Below, piece by piece: positions 62,823 to 64,000 of a DNA stretch of 64,000 nt. The stretch is taken from contig JAHHTW010000009.1 of assembly GCA_020024265.1 (NCBI GenBank), forward strand, positions 1 to 64,000, given 5' to 3'. Source of the stretch: Anaerotignum sp. Lineage in GTDB: Bacteria > Bacillota > Clostridia > Lachnospirales > Anaerotignaceae. How positions within the stretch are numbered: the stretch's first letter is position 1; each line of letters begins with the position of its first letter. The notes below the pieces were generated by a model that worked only from the letters and a program-made list of their open reading frames with translations, did not search any database and was not told the origin of the DNA. The translations under genes were made by a program, and so were the position numbers.

Positions 62823-63353
62823 GAACGCACTTTTTATATACGTTATATGGAAAAGGCAATCAGGTGGTAGCCAAGAAAGAAAATATAAAAAAAGAAATAA
62901 CGTATAAAAATAGAAAGTAGGTATGAAAAAAGAAACGGATAAAACCGCTAAAAAAAAATTTTTTTCTGATACAAAAAAGGCAATTCTTATCGAATAGTTA
63001 GAAAAATGCCGTGAACTTCAATTTGTGCTGGAAATATACTTTGTTTTACACTATAATACCGTGTAAGATCATTCGTTGTTTGTTGTCATGAAATTACAGA
63101 GAAATGTCTGATGAACATTTATGTAATAAAAAAGAGAAATAGAGGGCAGAAAGATAAAAAACGATGGGCAAGCCTATGAAGGATTGTATGTATGGTGTGA
63201 TGCAATGTTTTTGGAAAAGACGAATGTATGCCCTTTATATTGTGATCATGTTGCCATACCATGTTGTATCATCGGCCTGTGTTACGGATCATGTCGCATT
63301 TGATGTGATTTAGAAAAATAATGGTGTAGTATAAGTAAAAAGGAGATGATGGT
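62823..63353. other. Intergenic region between ctfA and the HxlR gene, divergent
   Basis: About 530 very AT-rich bases hold a possible 22-codon frame after TAGGT (62922-62999), and a TATAAT at 63052-63057 set inside the dyad TTACAC-N9-GTGTAA (63046-63066). A 49-codon frame (63164-63313) has no ribosome site. The HxlR start has GGAGATGATGGT before it, with TATAAG about 20 bases further up. Confidence 0.35.
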
Positions 63354-63707
63354 ATGGCAGAATTTAAGGAGGAATACCAATGTTCTTTGCAGTTAGCAAT
63401 TGACATTTTGGGTGGAAAATGGAAAATGCGGATTATATGGTATTTGTTAGAAGGCACCCAGCGTTTTTCTGATTTTTCCAGAAGAATTCCGGATATTACA
63501 CAAAAAACATTGACACAGCAATTGCGTGAATTGGAAGAAAAAGGAATTATTACAAGAAGAATATATGCGGAAATGCCGCCAAGGGTTGAGTATAACATTA
63601 CAGAATACGGCAGGTCGCTTTCTGACATATTGTCTGGATTGAGCGGTTGGGCGCATCAGTATGCCATTGATAAGGGTATTCATATCAAGAGCAAAGACAA
63701 ACATTAA
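63354..63707 (+). CDS. HxlR-family transcriptional regulator
   Basis: The 117-residue winged-helix protein has the HxlR pattern: CSLQLAIDILGGKWKMRIIWYLLEG, RFSDFSRRIPDITQKTLTQQLRELEEKGII and PPRVEYNITEYG. The N-terminal cysteine (in YQCSL) is at the position used for thiol sensing in some members (YodB, HypR), though that is not proved here. AAAAGGAGATGATGGT precedes the ATG. It is divergent from ctfA and could regulate it, or an unseen gene to the right. Confidence 0.9.
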   Translation: MAEFKEEYQCSLQLAIDILGGKWKMRIIWYLLEGTQRFSDFSRRIPDITQKTLTQQLRELEEKGIITRRIYAEMPPRVEYNITEYGRSLSDILSGLSGWAHQYAIDKGIHIKSKDKH

Positions 63708-63799
63708 AAGTAATATGGAAAATGTCTGTCCCTATATAAAATTTGAATGTGGTTGACAAAAAGTGTATCTATGGTCGTACACGAAAATATAGATCTTGG

Positions 63800-63846
63800 A
63801 CGCCAGAAATATTGTGCAATTTGTACATTATTTCTGGCGTTTTTTA
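63800..63846 (+). terminator. Terminator downstream of the HxlR gene
   Basis: ACGCCAGAAATA pairs with TATTTCTGGCGT across a 17-base loop and is followed by TTTTT. Confidence 0.85.
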
Positions 63847-64000
63847 TATGTTTTGGGTATCTTTTTAGAAACTATATGCATAATAAGATATCTGGTGTCG
63901 AAAAAGTGCCATATTGCAAACGAAAAAGTGGCAGGTTAGAATTAAGCCACAAAAGAATAAATGTAAAACAAGAAACAAAAGACAAGAAAGAGGAGTGTAA
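63847..64000 (+). other. Upstream region of a gene beyond the window
   Basis: The last 150 bases carry CGAAAAAGTG twice (63899-63908 and 63922-63931) and end in AGAAAGAGGAGTG, which looks like a ribosome site for a start codon just past the right edge. Confidence 0.35.

Noticed and set aside
62922..63313. 22- and 49-codon frames between ctfA and the HxlR gene
   Set aside because: The first is mostly lysine and phenylalanine from A/T runs and the second has no ribosome site.
1..64000. CRISPR array, insertion sequence, integrase or prophage
   Set aside because: No regularly spaced repeats, transposase or integrase motifs or phage structural genes were seen on either strand.

Overview
The window is a chromosomal segment of a low-GC, anaerobic, endospore-forming Firmicute of class Clostridia, most like the Lachnospiraceae/Anaerotignum side of the class (the genus is a guess). 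Three things point there: sporulation genes (spoIVA, spoVAA, spoVAB, a SpoIID-type protein, a SpoVB-type flippase, sigH); strictly anaerobic metabolism (pyruvate formate-lyase with its radical activase, CoA-transferase plus thiolase); and gene orders shared with Bacillus/Clostridium (ispF, cysE-cysS-mrnC-rlmB-rae1-sigH and mltG-trmR-trhP). No rRNA, CRISPR array, insertion sequence or recognisable prophage was seen. There is one tRNA (Thr, GGT).

Layout. 0-0.7 kb: the tail of a plus-strand gene and a small, possibly frameshifted membrane-protein gene. 0.7-12.2 kb: housekeeping and sporulation genes (lepA, dus, uppP, a SpoIID-like protein, three small unknowns including a tandem paralogous pair, queA, rarA, spoVAA-spoVAB, a cytidylate-kinase-like gene). 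12.4-23.4 kb: spoIVA, csp, typA, a SpoVB-like flippase, mutS2 and a two-component system whose two genes are separated by an oppositely oriented gene. 23.8-26.9 kb: pflA-pflB behind a ZTP (pfl-motif) riboswitch. 27.3-36.7 kb: an accessory, redox-flavoured stretch with a LysR regulator and split ChrA transporter, a C_GCAxxG_C_C protein, an FAD oxidoreductase behind a guanine-class purine riboswitch, a flavodoxin, a sodium:solute symporter, an operon of TlpA-like lipoprotein, 49-residue CXXC membrane protein and NapH-like Fe-S membrane protein, and a CPBP protease. 37.3-45.8 kb: a GGDEF-EAL protein coupled to an isochorismatase-family hydrolase and an M29 peptidase, then a GNAT/DUF2156 pair with a Fur-like site and an NlpC/P60 hydrolase. 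46-51.7 kb: ispF, a T-box leader, and the cysE to sigH block ending in tRNA-Thr. 52.2-59.2 kb: folC, a microprotein and a zinc-ribbon/TPR protein, divergent from mltG-trmR-trhP, then a MarR regulator. 59.3-64 kb: a LUD-domain protein, ctfA-ctfB-thl and an HxlR regulator.

How the genes work together. Three RNA leaders tie operons to metabolite signals: ZTP (folate/purine one-carbon stress) to pyruvate formate-lyase, a guanine-class purine to an uncharacterised flavoenzyme, and uncharged tRNA (probably tRNA-Cys) to cysteine synthesis and cysteinyl-tRNA synthetase. Start sites were chosen from Shine-Dalgarno spacing, so several genes begin downstream of the longest possible reading frame. The best candidates for undescribed biology are the TlpA/CXXC/NapH-like membrane redox operon, the flavoenzyme under an apparent ON-type guanine-class riboswitch, and the tandem small-protein pair after the SpoIID-like gene.
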